Positions 23,401-35,305 of a stretch of DNA of 64,000 nucleotides are shown in pieces. The notes beneath the pieces are model-generated. The model searched no databases. It was given only the letters and a program-made list of their open reading frames with translations, and was not told the DNA's origin. This DNA is from Yamagishiella unicocca. Lineage: Eukaryota; Chlorophyta; Chlorophyceae; Chlamydomonadales; Volvocaceae. Positions within the stretch are counted from its first letter, which is position 1. Every line of letters starts with the position of its first letter. A program made the translations under genes and the position numbers. The stretch spans positions 124,001-188,000 of the forward strand of contig BDSL01000047.1 in the NCBI GenBank assembly GCA_003116995.1, read 5' to 3'.

Positions 23401-26400
23401 CGCTGGCGGCGGCGGTGGCGGTGACGAGGGGGCCAGGCAGGTCCCCGGGCGTCAGGTGAGGCATCTTGGGGTTATGTTGCTGTCCCCGTGGCAGCTTCTT
23501 GCGGGTCCTGGGGGCAGCTAGGGCTCAAATACCGCGCGTCGCGTTGAGTGGGAACGGGTCCGCCTTGGTGCTGCTGCGAAGGCGGCGGCGGCAGCTGCCA
23601 GGATGGTTAAGCGCCCTCTTGCGCACGGTGCACTTCTCGCCTCTCCGCCAGGCGGCGGCGGCAGCTGCCGGGATGGTTAAGCGCCCTCTCGTTTACGGTG
23701 CACTTCTCGCCTTTCCGTCCGCGATGTCGTTTCCAGCGTTAACAGTAATCGCCCCTCCCTTTGCGCGTTGCGCCTCTGTGGTCCTTGCGCCTGCAGCGGC
23801 GGCGGAAACCCGTGACGGCAGGTGGGCGGGCGGAGTCGCAGCCGCATCTCGCCCAGCGGCAGTGTGCGCATGGCTCGGGTCAGGGACCAGGACTGGACCC
23901 CGGGCAGCAACCTATGGACGTCTTCCAGCGCCGGCTGCAGGCCGTATTGATGCAAGGTCACCAACACCAACTAGTACTGCCTGGAATCGCACAAGCTGGG
24001 CAGCAGCATGCAGCTGCCTCGGCGATGGTGCAGCTGCCGGCGTCGCTGCACTTGAGCGGCGCAGCACAGCCTCCGGAACCACCGTACGGCGGGCAGCAGC
24101 AGCTCCAGCAGAAGGGCCCCGGCGCGACGGCGACTGCGGAAGCGATGCTGCAAAGGGTACGGTGATGTTTTTCCCCCGATGTGCTCCTTGCGGGTGCGGG
24201 TGCTCCTTGCGGGTGCCTGGAGAGAGACGGTTCGTTAGGTAGGAAGTGGAAGTGTCATTCCGCGTTCCAAAAACGCTTGGGGCCTCCGGGGCCAGCCCGA
24301 CCCGCATGGAGGAGGTGTGAGGCGCGAATCGTCGCTTATGCCCAAAAATCAAAAGCAAGTACGGTATGGTATCTGTTCGGTAAAGGAAAAAGCCATGCTT
24401 TGAGACGGTCGTCATCATTCGACCCCATGCGTGCTGTGGCACAGGCCACATTACGCCGTTCGCAATTACATTACTCGTGCTCCGGTTCGCGCCGTGTTGG
24501 CTGTCAGTGCCCCCCGTGTGAGGGACCGAACACGGCGTGACCCACCCCCCACGCGCTCTACCCAGCGAGCACTTGTCGCCATGCCGCCCCTGCCGCAGGT
24601 GCTTGCGCAGGTCCGCATGGAGCAGCGCCGGCACCTTGCGAGCCTGCCGCAGCAACTGCAGCAACAACAGGTGGTCCAGAACGCCAACGGGCAGGCAGAG
24701 GAGCAGATCGCGACGGCACAGCCTGAAAACCCAGGTGCGCTACAGCCGGTTGCGGCGCCGCTACAGGAGCCGGTTGCGGCGCCGCTACAGCCGGTTGCGG
24801 CGCCGCTACAGCCGGTTGCGGCGCCGCTACAGGAGCCGGTGGAAGCGGCGGTAGGGCCAGTTGCAGCGCCACAGGAGCCGGGTGCGCACTCGCGGGCTCA
24901 GTCGCAAGTGCTTGTGCAGCAGGAGGCGCGAGAACCTTCTGCGCGAGGCGACACGGGGCCGCAATCAGATGCCGCCGAAACCACATCTTGTCTGCCAGCA
25001 GGTGCATGGGAGCAGCTGCAGGCGCAGCAGCAGCCCGGGGAGCCAGCCGGGGCGCAGGGAGCAGAACTACTCCAGCCGCTGGTGCAGACAGATGAGGAGC
25101 TGCAAGGGCAGTCACAGGCGACAGAGCAGCTGCAGGCGCAGACTGGACGACAGGTCCCAAGCCTAGCGCTTGTGCAGTTGGGAGAGCAGTCTGAGGCGCA
25201 GGCATCAGTGGTACAGCTGGCAGCCGTGCAAGCTGGAGCGCCGACAGCGGAGGAAGTTCAGGAGACGGCACGATCAGAGGTTGCGCCAGCTCAGGTAGAG
25301 GAACAGGCGGAGGTGGAGCAAGCTCGGGCACGGGCAGCGGTGGATCCACCTCAGGCGGTGGAACAAGCGGCAGTGGAGCAAGCCCGGGCCTCGGAGCAAG
25401 CACAGGCCGAGGTGGAGCAAGCGCAGGCACAAGCGGCGGCGGAGCCAGCGCAGGCGGCAGCGCAGGTGGAGCAAGCACTGGTGGCAGCACAAGCGGCTGC
25501 AGAGCAAGCACTGGCACAAGCGGCTGCAGAGCAAGCACAGGCTGCAGCACAGGCGGCGGAGCAAGCTCAGGCGGCAGCACAGGCGGAGCAAGCACAGGTG
25601 GCAGCACAAGCGGCTGCAGAGCAAGCTCAGGCGGTAGCACAGGCGGAGCAAGCACAGGTGGCAGCACAAGCGGCTGCAGAGCAAGCTCAGGCGGTAGCAC
25701 AGGCGGAGCAAGCACAGGTGGCAGCACAAGCGGCTGCAGAGCAAGCTCAGGCGGTAGCACAGGCGGCGGAGCAAGCTCAGGCGGCAGCACAGGCGGAGCA
25801 AGCACAGGTGGCAGCACAAGCGGCTGCAGAGCAAGCTCAGGCGGTAGCACAGGCGGAGCAAGCACAGGTGGCAGCACAAGCGGCTGCAGAGCAAGCTCAG
25901 GCGGCAGCACAGGCGGAGCAAGCACAGGTGGCAGCACAAGCGGCTGCAGAGCAAGCTCAGGCGGTAGCACAGGCGGAGCAAGCACAGGTGGCAGCACAAG
26001 CGGCTGCAGAGCAAGCTCAGGCGGTAGCACAGGCGGAGCAAGCACAGGTGGCAGCACAAGTGGCTGCAGAGCAAGCTCAGGCACAGGCGGCGGCGCAGGC
26101 GGAACAAGCAAAGGCGGATGCAGCACGACAGATGCAGGTACAGCTGGCCGAGCAGCTGCAAGTGCAGGCCGCGGCAGCAGCGCAGGCGCAGGCGGAGGCC
26201 GCAGCCCAGGTGCAGGCTGCACAGGCGCACCTAGCCGCGCAGGTGCAGGCTGCTCAGGCGGCGGCGGTGGCGCAGGCCGCAGCGCAGACACAGGCGGCAG
26301 CTCAGCAGCACGTCGTGGAGATGCAGGCGCGGGTCGCGGTGCAGGCGCAGGCGGCGATCCAGGCGCAGATGGCGGCACAGATGCAGGCCGCGGCGCAGGC

Positions 26401-26974
26401 ACAAGCGCAGATGGCAGCGGCGGTGCAGGCGGCATCAGCGGGGCCCGCCATGGGTGGCGTCTTTGCGGCGCCGAGCCTGGCGTTCGGCACGGGCCTTATG
26501 CAGCAGCCGGGTGGTACGGCGGCGCCTGCGACCAGTACGGCGGCGAGTGCGAGTGCGACGGCCGCCATGATGAATGGCATGCAGGCCGTGTACGTGCAGC
26601 ACCTGATGATGCAGCAGCACCAGCAGCTGCTCATGCAGCAGCAGTACTTGCAGCAGCAACAACAGGCAGCGGCGGCGGCGGCAGCGTCTGCGGCATCTGC
26701 CATGGCCTCCGAGGGGAGTGCTGCTGCCGTGCAGCAAAACGCCGGCATGGCGGTGGCAGCACCTGCTGCGCCACTGGCCGGAGCCGCCTGGACGGCAACG
26801 CTTGGCGGTGCAGGGCCCCTCTGGGCCACGCACGCGGGTGCGGCGCAGCTGACCGCGTTGCAGCACATGGGAATGGCCGCAGGGGCGGGCGGGGCGCCAG
26901 CCGCGGCCGCCAGCGCCTTCCCGCCGGCGATGATTGGGCATGGCGGCGGTGCGGGGTCGTCCCCGATGGGCTGA
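17497..26974 (+). CDS. DDT/WHIM-domain chromatin protein with Ala/Gln-rich tail, 1644 aa
   Basis: Twelve exons, plus: 17497-17922, 18316-18474, 18736-18810, 19124-19239, 20017-20191, 21046-21189, 21512-21598, 22066-22182, 22424-22699, 22832-23455, 23797-24156 and 24599-26974. All introns are GT-AG with matching phases (4935 nt with stop). After an acidic Ser-rich N-terminus comes a DDT domain (about 97-190: FARMFAKPLQLRPFSSDFLE, then WEAMLSAKLHRQWRDY). Then WHIM-type motifs: VELLYALCEWRAHECPVV (about 196-213), YPIGQDARGNRYYYF, and CTTLEEVQDLSRRM. Exons 6-8 are basic, Lys/Arg/Glu-rich helices. This order matches plant DDT-related proteins such as DDR4 and animal ISWI partners (CECR2/RSF1 type), which assist nucleosome remodelling in the nucleus. 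Exons 9-10 are acidic then Pro/Arg-rich; the last exon is a long Ala/Gln/Glu repeat. Joining exons 11 and 12 to the rest rests on phase only, so the tail is less sure than the domain part. Confidence 0.82.
20394..20668 (+). repeat. 54-bp intronic minisatellite, five copies
   Basis: Five nearly identical copies of a 54-bp unit containing AGTGGCGGGTGCGGGGAGGA, in the fifth intron of the DDT gene. The unit is a multiple of three, so all frames stay open, but splice sites and conserved flanking exons place it in an intron. Confidence 0.9.
21975..22283. repeat. Inverted repeat flanking exon 8 of the DDT gene
   Basis: The arm at about 21975-22045 (intron 7) is an imperfect reverse complement of about 22203-22283 (intron 8). 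Both share ATCTCCAAACGT and an ACGGGT-TTCCT core when aligned. Exon 8 (22066-22182) lies between them. A related sequence occurs at about 46750-46800, so this is a dispersed element, not a private duplication. Confidence 0.55.
22722..22782 (+). repeat. 20-bp triplicate in DDT intron 9
   Basis: Three copies of GGGAGGCTGGGCAGTGGTGA or a close variant in tandem just after the exon-9 donor. Confidence 0.75.
23581..23720 (+). repeat. 70-bp tandem duplication in DDT intron 10
   Basis: Two adjacent 70-bp copies, each starting GGCGGCGGCGGCAGCTGCC and ending with CTTCTCGCCT plus a few bases. They differ at only a handful of positions. Confidence 0.85.
25550..26090 (+). repeat. Coding 60-bp repeat, Ala/Gln/Glu-rich
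   Basis: About eight copies of a 60-bp unit in the last exon of the DDT gene, each encoding the 20-residue pattern AQVAAQAAAEQAQAVAQAEQ or a close variant. One interruption, with an extra ALA/GLN block, lies near 25760-25790. Copies are almost identical at the DNA level, so expansion was recent. Predicted helical. The complementary strand is also open for over 600 codons, which I treat as a shadow. Confidence 0.9.
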
Positions 26975-29037
26975 GCAATGTGGGCGGAGCAGTCGAGGCT
27001 GCAGGGCGGACGGATGCACGAGGCCCGCTGCGGGGCGGCGGGGGTTGAGGCGGAGAAGGAGAGCTGCGCGGCCGGATGGGCCGTTTGGTAGGCGGTTGGC
27101 TCTCTTCGCCCGCAATACGGTGCCGTTGTTGGTGGTCGCTGACTCACGACTGGCGGCAAGGCTGCGGCGCCGCTGCGCTGTAGCGAGAGGAGGGGGGGAG
27201 TTCGGATCAAGCTGTTGAGCGGGAGACCGGGCCGGGGCTGGTGTCCATTGCGGTTGCGGGCGTACCGGTATCAAGGGCTGGTGTTAACCCGGGCTGGTGT
27301 TTTCAGGTGGGTGCGTTGTTGCCAGCCGTTCGGGGCCTCGTGGGGTTCTGTGCACTGTGAGGGGGGGGGGGTCAAGAGAAGCCCATGGAGCGGCGTCGTG
27401 TCTGGCTTTCGATACGCGTGTGAGTGCTTTCGTGAGAGCTGCACTCGACCTTATAGGTGCACCAGACAACTCGTGGCGCCGACTTCGCGAGGCGACGTTT
27501 ACGTCATAACGATAACGCCAACCGCGCAGCGCCAGTTTCAATAGCTGGTGTTGTGCCATCACTGTCATGGACGTTAGTTTGTTGGACGTTAGTTTGTGAC
27601 GTTTGAACCGTTGGCAAGTTGATTCAACCGACGTCGTACGCAAATGCGTTATCAGCAGGTAGGTTGAAGAGTGCCGGACCAGGTGGGAAATGGCCTAAGC
27701 TGTGTTGTTGCGCTTCACGAGTTGAACCGCGGTGTGCTGCATTTTGAGTTTTTGGCGCCGACAGACGGGATCCAACGAGGGAATGTGATGGGGAAGGAAA
27801 CGATGCGTGGAGTAGGGTACGAGAGCATTGCCCGTGGGTCGGCACTGACGAGGAGGTAGGGAGGGAAACTGTTTGGTGCGGTCCCAACCCAACATGCGGT
27901 GGACGCCAACATGTGTGGGGATTGAGGAGGTTGCGAGGATTGCGGAGGAGGAAGAGGAGGGTGGTTTCTGAGCTCCGGCGCCGTGCCTCCTGTGTGGAAT
28001 GTGCGTCGCCTTGGTGTGCACTGCACGCCAAGCATCAGTACGACACACCGGATGTCGTATTTTCCAGGTTTCCCTGGGAACTGCTACCGGAATTCAGCAC
28101 CTGCATCCTTGCTTTTACTGTCTTGTCAGTTTGTCACCATTGCACGGCCTGGCGATGACATGTGCGTAACTGCTGCACGCGCACGTAACTAACAAGGCAA
28201 CATCCCTGTGAGCTACCGTACCTATACCAGGTGGCAGGCATGGCTGGGGACCCGGCTGTGCTGCACTCCTGCTGTACAAAGTGACCGTTGAGGGTGCTGC
28301 CAAGGAACAACATTGTGGACCGTATCGTTGTGACTTCTTGTGTGTTGAACTTGAACGCTTGGCGTGATGTGCTAGTGTTGCACACTCAGGGGGAGGGGGC
28401 AGCTATGAGCCATGCCGTGAAGGCACCCTAGTACCGACGCGGTCGCGTACACGGCGTTGGTAAACCCACTGCACCCATCCACGTTCCACAGCGACTCCAC
28501 CATATCATACACGGCTGGCGTCTTTGAGCTGATCGACGTACCGCAAGAGTTGGCTGTCCGTGCTGCCAGAGCTGGCACTCGTAATGGGTCGGAGTTTCGG
28601 AGACCTAGCATAAAAACAGATTTGAGAGCCTGGATTCACGGCCCTCTTACACCACAACGACGCATGCGCCCTTCAGGAAGCAGACACGTTTGTTTATTTG
28701 ACGCGGGTGGCTTGAACATAGCTGCATTTTCCGGAACGTGCAGGACCGGCGCCACCGCATTAGGATCTGCGCGAAGGCCAGGCAGCAGAGGCTCATTGTA
28801 AAAGTGTATAGTTTGCGTGGCTCCAGGAAGCAATTAGGACAGCAGCAAACACGCAAACCATGTGGGTTGGTGGCTCGATGCGCTTTTGATCAGACGTGTC
28901 GTGTACGAATCGAGCGAATGCTGCGGACCGAAGGCCTACGGACACATCAACATCTGAAACGTCCAGAACAGAACAGGCAGACATCAGATCCTTAATATCC
29001 CACGCTCAACGCGCTTTTGCCGAAGTCAAATATAACC
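26975..29037. other. Spacer between the DDT gene and VDAC
   Basis: It holds the 3' UTR of the DDT gene and the promoter of VDAC. I saw no TGTAA close after the stop; the first on the plus strand is near 28797. The only repeats I noticed are short, such as a doubled TTAGTTTGT near 27573-27595. No reading frame here shows a recognisable domain. Confidence 0.4.
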
Positions 29038-31258
29038 ATGCCGTCCGCCGTGGCATTTTCCGACATCGGAAAGCGCGCTAAGGTGAGCGCCTTGCGATCC
29101 CTATTCTTGAGCTTTAGCTCGCCTCTATCAACCTCCTAACATCATCCGCCTGCGTCCTCTGCCCAACAGGGTCTGCTTGGCGGCGATGCGGCGACCGGCA
29201 CATTTGTCCTCAACCCCAAACTAACGATCGCCAGCATCACTCAATCTGGCGTTAACCTCAATGCCACTGTTGCTCAGAAGGTGAGGGGCGGAGATACGGT
29301 GCCGCCTTCCTTGTTACAGCTTCGGAAGCACCTCTGCGCCCCGTTCCCTCTGCCGGCAGTGCCCAGTAGGCACGTTGGGTCGCGCTGCTTCTGCATAAGA
29401 TTGGGTCGGGCGGGATCCTGATCGCAGGTTGAAGCTCACGCGTTGAATACCCATAGCCACCCCCACCCTCTGGCCATACGGAGGCAGGTTCTCTCTGGTC
29501 TCCGCCTGTGCCGCAAGCGGAAAGCCGCCGCACATCGCCACCGCACTGCGCACAGGGCCACTTCGCGGAACCCACACATCCACAGCATCATGATCCTTTT
29601 GCTCCCGACCTGCTGCCGGCTCCCTCTTATCTCAGGGGGACAAGCTCGACGCCAGTCTCAAGGCTTCTTACACCACCCCCTCGAAGAAGTACTCGGTGGA
29701 CGCCACCGCCGACCCCGCCGGGAAGGTCGCCATCAACGCCTCCGCCTCTGATGTTGCCCCAGGCGTCAAGGTGCGCCTGCGAGTTGCCTCCGGAGCAAAT
29801 GCTGTCGACGCTTGCTGCCAACATGTGCTGTCGAGGGCGACTGCATCATGGCCCCGGCGGCCTGATGACGTAGCGGATATGTAGGCCACCGGGTCCCTCT
29901 TGCAGCCCTCAGCACCGGGTCCCTCTTGCAGCCATCAGCCCTCTCAGCCAGCCACCAGGGGGGCACCATGCCCTCAACCCACATATTTCGTTCCTCCTCC
30001 TCCTCGTCCTCCTCCTCTTCCTGCACCCTAGGCGCCTGGTCCGTAGTATTTGGCAAGCCGGAAGCACTTGACCCTCGCCTTCGCGCCTCCGTCCATCGCT
30101 GACCAACCGCAGCAGCCAGCAACCCCCGGTTCCATTGTTGACCCCGTCCGCTGTGCCAGGTTGCTATTCGAACAAGGCCGCCACACCATGTCCCCCCACC
30201 CACACCGCGCACCATGTCGCCAGCAGCGCACTCCCCCTCTCCCGCCGTCATTGCAAACCTTTTATCCAGAAATCACCTCGGCCATCCCCCTCCCCTCCCC
30301 TCCCCCCCCGGCCCACCGCGTCCTTCTGCCCCCCCTTCCCTCGGCACCCCTGCCCCCTATGCCCGCTTCCTCCCGCAGCTCACCGCCGCCGTGGTCCTGC
30401 CCGACCCGGCCGCGTCCGCCAAGCTGACCGCTGAGTACAGCAGCGGGTCTCTGGCCGTCAAGAGCACTGTCAGCTTGTCTGCCAGCCCGGTGGTCGACCT
30501 GGCGCTGGCCAGTGCGGTGCGCGGGGTGCTGGTGGGCGCGGAGACGGCCTACGACTCGGCCAAGGCGGACATCACCAAGTACAACTTCGTGCTGGGTACG
30601 TGGGTGCACCGCGGAGGGGGAAACGTGCGCAGATGGGAAGCGCTGCGGAATCACGGACGGTCAGGGCGCGACCGCGGGGATGTCGGCAGCGTATGTTTGC
30701 GTGGCTTTGAACGTGGGGTCGTATGGAACATATTGTCTCCACAACATGGGTTGAGATGGGGGATGGCAGTGGTGGAGCAGCTCCTAGATTGCCCACGGCG
30801 GCCCAAACCAACCTTATCGCACCCCTCCCTCCAACGTCCTCCTCCCACACCACTGCATCTCTCCTCCCCAACACGGCCCCCTCTCTCCCCCCCCCGCCCA
30901 TCCTCCACCTGCAGGCTACCACGCTTCCGACTTCCAGGCCACCGCCACCCTGGCTGACCAGCTATCCACCCTCAAGCTCGCCTACGTGCACTCCGTCTCC
31001 TCCTCCGCCACCGTGGGCGCGGAGGTGACTCGCAAGGTGGCTGGAGCGGACTCCGGCGCCACCAACTTCGCGCTCGCCTACGGCCGCACGCTCGCCAACG
31101 GCACCTTCGCCAAGTTCAAGCTGGAGAGCTCCGGCGCGCTGTCGGCGCTGTACATGACTAAGCTGTCGGGCGGCGAGAAGGTGACCGGGTCGCTCCAGCT
31201 GCAGGCCACGGACCTCAGCAAGGGCCCCAAGTACGGCTTTGCTGTGGACCTGGCGTAA
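29038..31258 (+). CDS. VDAC: Voltage-dependent anion channel (mitochondrial porin)
   Basis: Five exons, plus: 29038-29082, 29170-29280, 29636-29770, 30379-30595 and 30915-31258. Introns are GT-AG with matching phases (852 nt, 283 aa), close to the usual VDAC size of about 275-285 aa. It begins MPSAVAFSDIGKRAKGLL, the amphipathic N-terminal helix of plant and algal porins. Alternating beta-strand sequence follows (KLTIASITQSGVNL, ASYTTPSKKYSVDA, KYNFVLGYHASDF). It ends in the typical C-terminal strands (LAYGRTLANGTFAKFKLESS; GPKYGFAVDLA). VDAC forms the 19-strand beta-barrel of the mitochondrial outer membrane that passes ATP, ADP and other metabolites. There is no cleavable presequence, as expected. 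Confidence 0.95.
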
Positions 31259-31445
31259 CGTGGCGAGGGCGCGTTGGGCGGGAGTAGCAGGCGGCAGCGG
31301 AGGAGGGGCTGAGGCGAATGTTGTCGTTGGCGAGCGGCCGTAAGGTGTTTGGAGGAGGAGGAGGAGGAGGCGGAGGAGGAGCGGGATAAGGGGGGGAGGA
31401 TAATCCGCGAATCCATGGCCGACAAACCAAGGGCGATGAAGGTGG

Positions 31446-31450
31446 TGTAA
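31446..31450 (+). terminator. TGTAA polyadenylation signal of VDAC
   Basis: A perfect TGTAA about 190 bases after the VDAC stop codon, on the coding strand. This is a normal distance for a green-algal 3' UTR. Confidence 0.65.
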
Positions 31451-32612
31451 GGTGGGGGGGAAGGAGCGTTCGGAGCAGGGAGCAGGGGCGGGGTGGCGGG
31501 TGTGGCACGTCCTGCGGGGGAGGGGAAGGTGGGTTCGGGGTGCTGCTGTGTACCCCCGGGGAAAATCAACCCGGGGGTGTCAGCGTTTGGCCCCCGCCCC
31601 TTGTGCACATCCCTCGGCTTCTCGCCTGGCCGGGCGCTGCGCTGGTTGTCTCTTCCCTTTGCCGGGCACGTTTCCCTTGTCCTCAACGTGGCGGGAGGAG
31701 TGCACGCTGTGTTGCCGCGCGTACGTTTGTTGGGGCCGTATCCATCTGCGCCTCCTTCTTGCCCGTGCGGGGCTTGCGGTGCTCGGGGTGTGGCGGAGTG
31801 AGCTCGGACTCGGGGGACCCAGCACAACGTCGTGCGCGCGGGAGTCGCTTCGCCGTGGCGCGCGACGAACCCGACATGACACGACACTGGGAAGGCGGCT
31901 GCCGGTGTGCGTGTGGGGAGGACACGGACTCCCGTCCGACTCACTCCACGTCGTCGATAGCACCCCAGCTGTCCATGTCCATCGTCTTGGCTTCAGACGC
32001 ACGCCGAAATGTAAGCTTGAACTGGACTGGTTAGGCCTCTGCCCACGTGCCCTGGCTGATACAGTGCGAGGGCTGGACTGCCTCCAAACCGCATTCTGGT
32101 CTGGCATGGCGGTGCAGGCGTGCGGGGTCCCCAGTGGGAGACCGCTTAGGCGCCTAGATCTCCCCTTGTCATGTGCACCCTTGTGCACACATGCCGGCAT
32201 GAGCACCTCAAATGGCAAATTGGCAATGGGCACCGGAGCACGGCAGCACTCGCAGCAACCCGTGATGTGCAAGGTGCTGCCGATCTGGTCTTAATACTCG
32301 GTGCCAATTGACCGGAAGTAGCACTGGGCGCGTGAAGGCACCGGCCGCGCAGCAAGCGAAATTGTACTACATCCGATGATCCGTGTTTTAGCACGTGTCC
32401 GAGTGGCGCATGGACCACTACCGGAGTTATCGTTCAGAGTACCTATTTGTCCTGTACCCGTCGTCCTGTAGTTCTGTAAGCGTCGTGGACCCATCAGCGG
32501 CGGGAACTTGGATGGGGTTACGGTGCGAATGCGGCCAGGTTTGCAGAGGTTGTAACAGGCGACAAGCGTGCGCGAAGCGAATTTTGAGGGCATGCGTGGC
32601 GAGCTTTCAGCT
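31451..32612. other. Spacer without a recognisable gene
   Basis: Begins G-rich (31260-31480), then mixed composition. Open frames of up to 280 codons on the plus strand have no domain-like content and overlap open frames on the other strand, as is usual in GC-rich DNA. Confidence 0.4.
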
Positions 32613-33311
32613 TCATCGCCTCGTCTTTAAGGCGGTGCCTGGCGGCGCTGGGCCAACAGCTCGGAATCCACACAGGAAGGGCTCTTCTTGGCTCGTTCGT
32701 AGTTCCGCCCTGTTCCGCCAGAATCCGCGGAACACGATGGCGGTGGAGCAGACAGGAACCCCCGCCGGTGCTGTGTGCCAGTGTGCGCCCAAGTGCCCGC
32801 AGGACACTTCAACGTTTCCCACGGCTACCAACAGCAGACCAAGTCCAGCGGCGGCAACGGCGATGGCTTCGTTCATTAACAAGGCCAGCACGAAGACCGC
32901 GATATCGTGATCTTGTTGTTGGACTCGTTGATGAAGCCATCGTTGCCGGCGCCGGACTTGGGCGGGCGCTGCCTGGGAGGTCTGGGGCTGTGTACTCACT
33001 GCGGCTGGAAGAATCGCCGTCGCACTGCCTCGATGAGGGTCACGTTTGCTCGACCTGCGGGACCTTGTCGCATATACGACACACGCCAACACTCCCTGCT
33101 CCTCAACGCCCATGACTCCGGCTGAGCTGGGGGGGGGACTAAGCGCCCAAAACCCTTCTCGTTCAACAGCGTATCCCGGGCATTCCAACATGACGTGCTG
33201 CTCGTCTTGAACGGCACTCCTACTCCTGCGAACCCTGCACCAACCTATCTGGCCTGTCTCTACATCCCGGCCGATTGACTTCAAGGTACCAGACACATAA
33301 CCTAAGCGCAT
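32613..33311 (-). mobile_element. LINE relic, C-terminal part of reverse transcriptase ORF
   Basis: A minus-strand open frame contains MRLGYVSGTLKSIGRD followed by VQDEQHVMLECPGYA. That pairing (a basic 'MRxRLG' segment then 'EDEQHVLLECPAYA') is the end of the second ORF in many algal and plant LINEs, after the reverse transcriptase. The same signature is at 37700 and 56830 on the plus strand. Only the 3' part is present, as expected for 5' truncation. The zinc-knuckle cysteines just before it are damaged. Confidence 0.6.
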
Positions 33312-34149
33312 AACTGATGTGAGCCTTCGGGGGGAGTACCCTTTCAGCTGATGGCGTTAATGCCCATGCAAAGTCCATGCATACTCAGCACTGCAGTAGC
33401 ACACATCGGACTGAACGAGCGCCCGGCTTATCGTGGTCCTGCAGAGCTGACACAGCCGGCAGCTGGAGGGCGCATCCGCGGGGGCTACCTTACTGCGCGC
33501 ACCTCGTGACTCATTGCACTTCCGTCACGTGCGCCAATGCCCGCCCTGAGACTGTGGCATTGGCGAGTTTCCCGCTCCGCCCCCTTGCACCACGGAAGGT
33601 GCTCCACCGGTCCTATACGACAAGCGCGCATCCAAAAGCGAAAGCAGCAACTTGTGCAGCTGCGGACCACGGTCCACGCTGGGCCGTTCTTCCGCACGAA
33701 GAATCGCAGGACAGCAATCGTACTGTTGGCGCTCGTCCCTCGGGGTGGGTGGGAGAAGAGCCCAACGACCGACGTCCCGTGTACGGGCCGTGTCCTCAAC
33801 AGCACCGCGTCTCATTGCAACGTGCCTTCACGCCGCCTAGACGTCGCGTCCGTGCGCCGCCTAGACCGTCTCACATCTCGGCCGCCTCGCTCAGCGCAAT
33901 TGGCGCTGGTCAATCGACATCCGAGGTTGGCGTGGCGGAACAGCAGCCAGCCCAGCCCTCCCCAGCTGTCCCACGCTCCCACCCCAGCACCAGAGGACAC
34001 TCGTCGCGGTGCCCTCCCTCATCGTCGTCACCTCATCGCGCACCTCCCTGGTGGCCACACGCCCACCCTCCGGTTCCGAGCCATCCATCAGCAGGACCCG
34101 CACCTGCACCCGCGAACCCGAGCAGCCTAAACCCCCGCCTCCCAGGTGC
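33312..34149. other. Spacer, probable transposon debris
   Basis: Open frames on both strands are Pro/Ser/Arg-rich and show no domain. Its position between two minus-strand LINE relics suggests more of the same, but I cannot show it. Confidence 0.3.
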
Positions 34150-34330
34150 CTCTCCGTACCCATCCAGCATGCGCCCCGACACATTTTTAGTTCAGGCTGG
34201 AAACCGTTCGAGGTGAACAGCAGAGGGTCACCGTTAAGCCTTTTACTGTACCCGATGGCTCTACCAGATGGTCTGGTGCCCATTGTAACAGTTACTTCTA
34301 CTACAATACGACCTGTGAGGGTCTCCATGA
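34150..34330 (-). mobile_element. Short LINE relic plus a 3'-end tag
   Basis: The minus strand encodes TSNGFQPELKMCRGACWMG. This parallels FVSDGLQPGVKMCRY in the LINE at 37020 and SDGNKPAVKMCRYAHWMG at 56600. The plus strand of the same stretch carries a copy of the 27-bp retroelement tag at 34269-34295. Confidence 0.45.
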
Positions 34331-35305
34331 AAGTATTAAATAAGTGCTCGTGATACGAGATAAAATCGTTATGCTCCGCCTACTACTATTTCAGTGCCAA
34401 AGCCATACCCCAGGCTACGCATCAACTGGAGCATCTTGACACCCTAGCAATGGTCTGTGATGCGTCGACGTCAGGTTTAGCCTGACCTCCTCCCTGAAGA
34501 CGTGGTGATATATGGATCCCTTACTTCCAACAAGCTAAATCCAACAGCGAAAAAACAGTTCAGTCCAGTGCAAGTGGAGGGGCACTTGTCCCAACTGCTT
34601 AAACAGCAACGTGCCTGGGACTGTAGCCACCCCTGCAACCTGATGAAGTAAGAAAGTCTCTACGCAACTAAACCATCCTGTCCTCCAGGGCCCGCTCAAA
34701 GTAACATAAGCGTGGACCCTATTTTGCACCTTACTCAAAAGTTTAACTCGCAAACTGTACTCCGGCGCCCAATTGCTGGCATGCAAGTGCTCGTCGGCCG
34801 TACTTGGACTAACTTATGTCTGGTAGGGCGCCATATCGCAAGGCCCTCCGAGCTGGCTCTCTCTGTGTAACCAGCATCGCCCATACACACACCGCCTACC
34901 GGCGGCCTCTTTCCCCCGAACTACCCCGACGCCTCCCGGCGGTCTTCTCTCTCCCGTGTCCATCTTTGGGTATGCTACTCCGGGTCCCTCCGCCCGGACC
35001 CGTCCGTCAAAAAAACGGCCTTCTGCCCCGAGCCGTCACCTGGCCCCCCAGCACCGTGATGTCAAACGGACGACCATCGCCGCACTGCACCGCCGTTTGC
35101 TCGCCCAAGCTGGCCGGTGCTGCCGTGGCTGGCCAACACACTCGTCCTGACGCCGGAAAACCCCCTTCCGCCCAAGGGCCAAGTAAGCCCCTGGCGACCT
35201 GCCTCTCGTGGTCGGGTCCGGGTGTGTAGGTCTGCCGGGTCCCGTCCGCTGTCGACCCATGCTGCGATCCAACGGTTGCTAAAAACCCCGCGTCCGGGCA
35301 TCATC
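34331..35305. other. Spacer without a recognisable gene
   Basis: Lower GC up to about 34800, then GC-rich. If the DIRS-like element to the right were complete, its recombinase would be expected here, but I could not recognise one. Confidence 0.3.

Noticed and set aside
24558..26435. 625-codon antisense frame rich in Leu, Pro and Val
   Set aside because: It is the complement of the Ala/Gln repeat; a repeat unit divisible by three keeps every frame open. No splice or start support.
28457..28801. 114-codon plus-strand frame upstream of VDAC
   Set aside because: A minus-strand frame is equally open, there is no recognisable motif, and it probably lies in the spacer or promoter region.
31452..32294. 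280-codon plus-strand frame after VDAC
   Set aside because: It starts inside the VDAC 3' region and looks like random GC-rich translation, with open frames on the other strand.
33377..34216. 279-codon plus-strand Pro/Ser-rich frame
   Set aside because: It is antisense to LINE debris, with low-complexity content and no domain.
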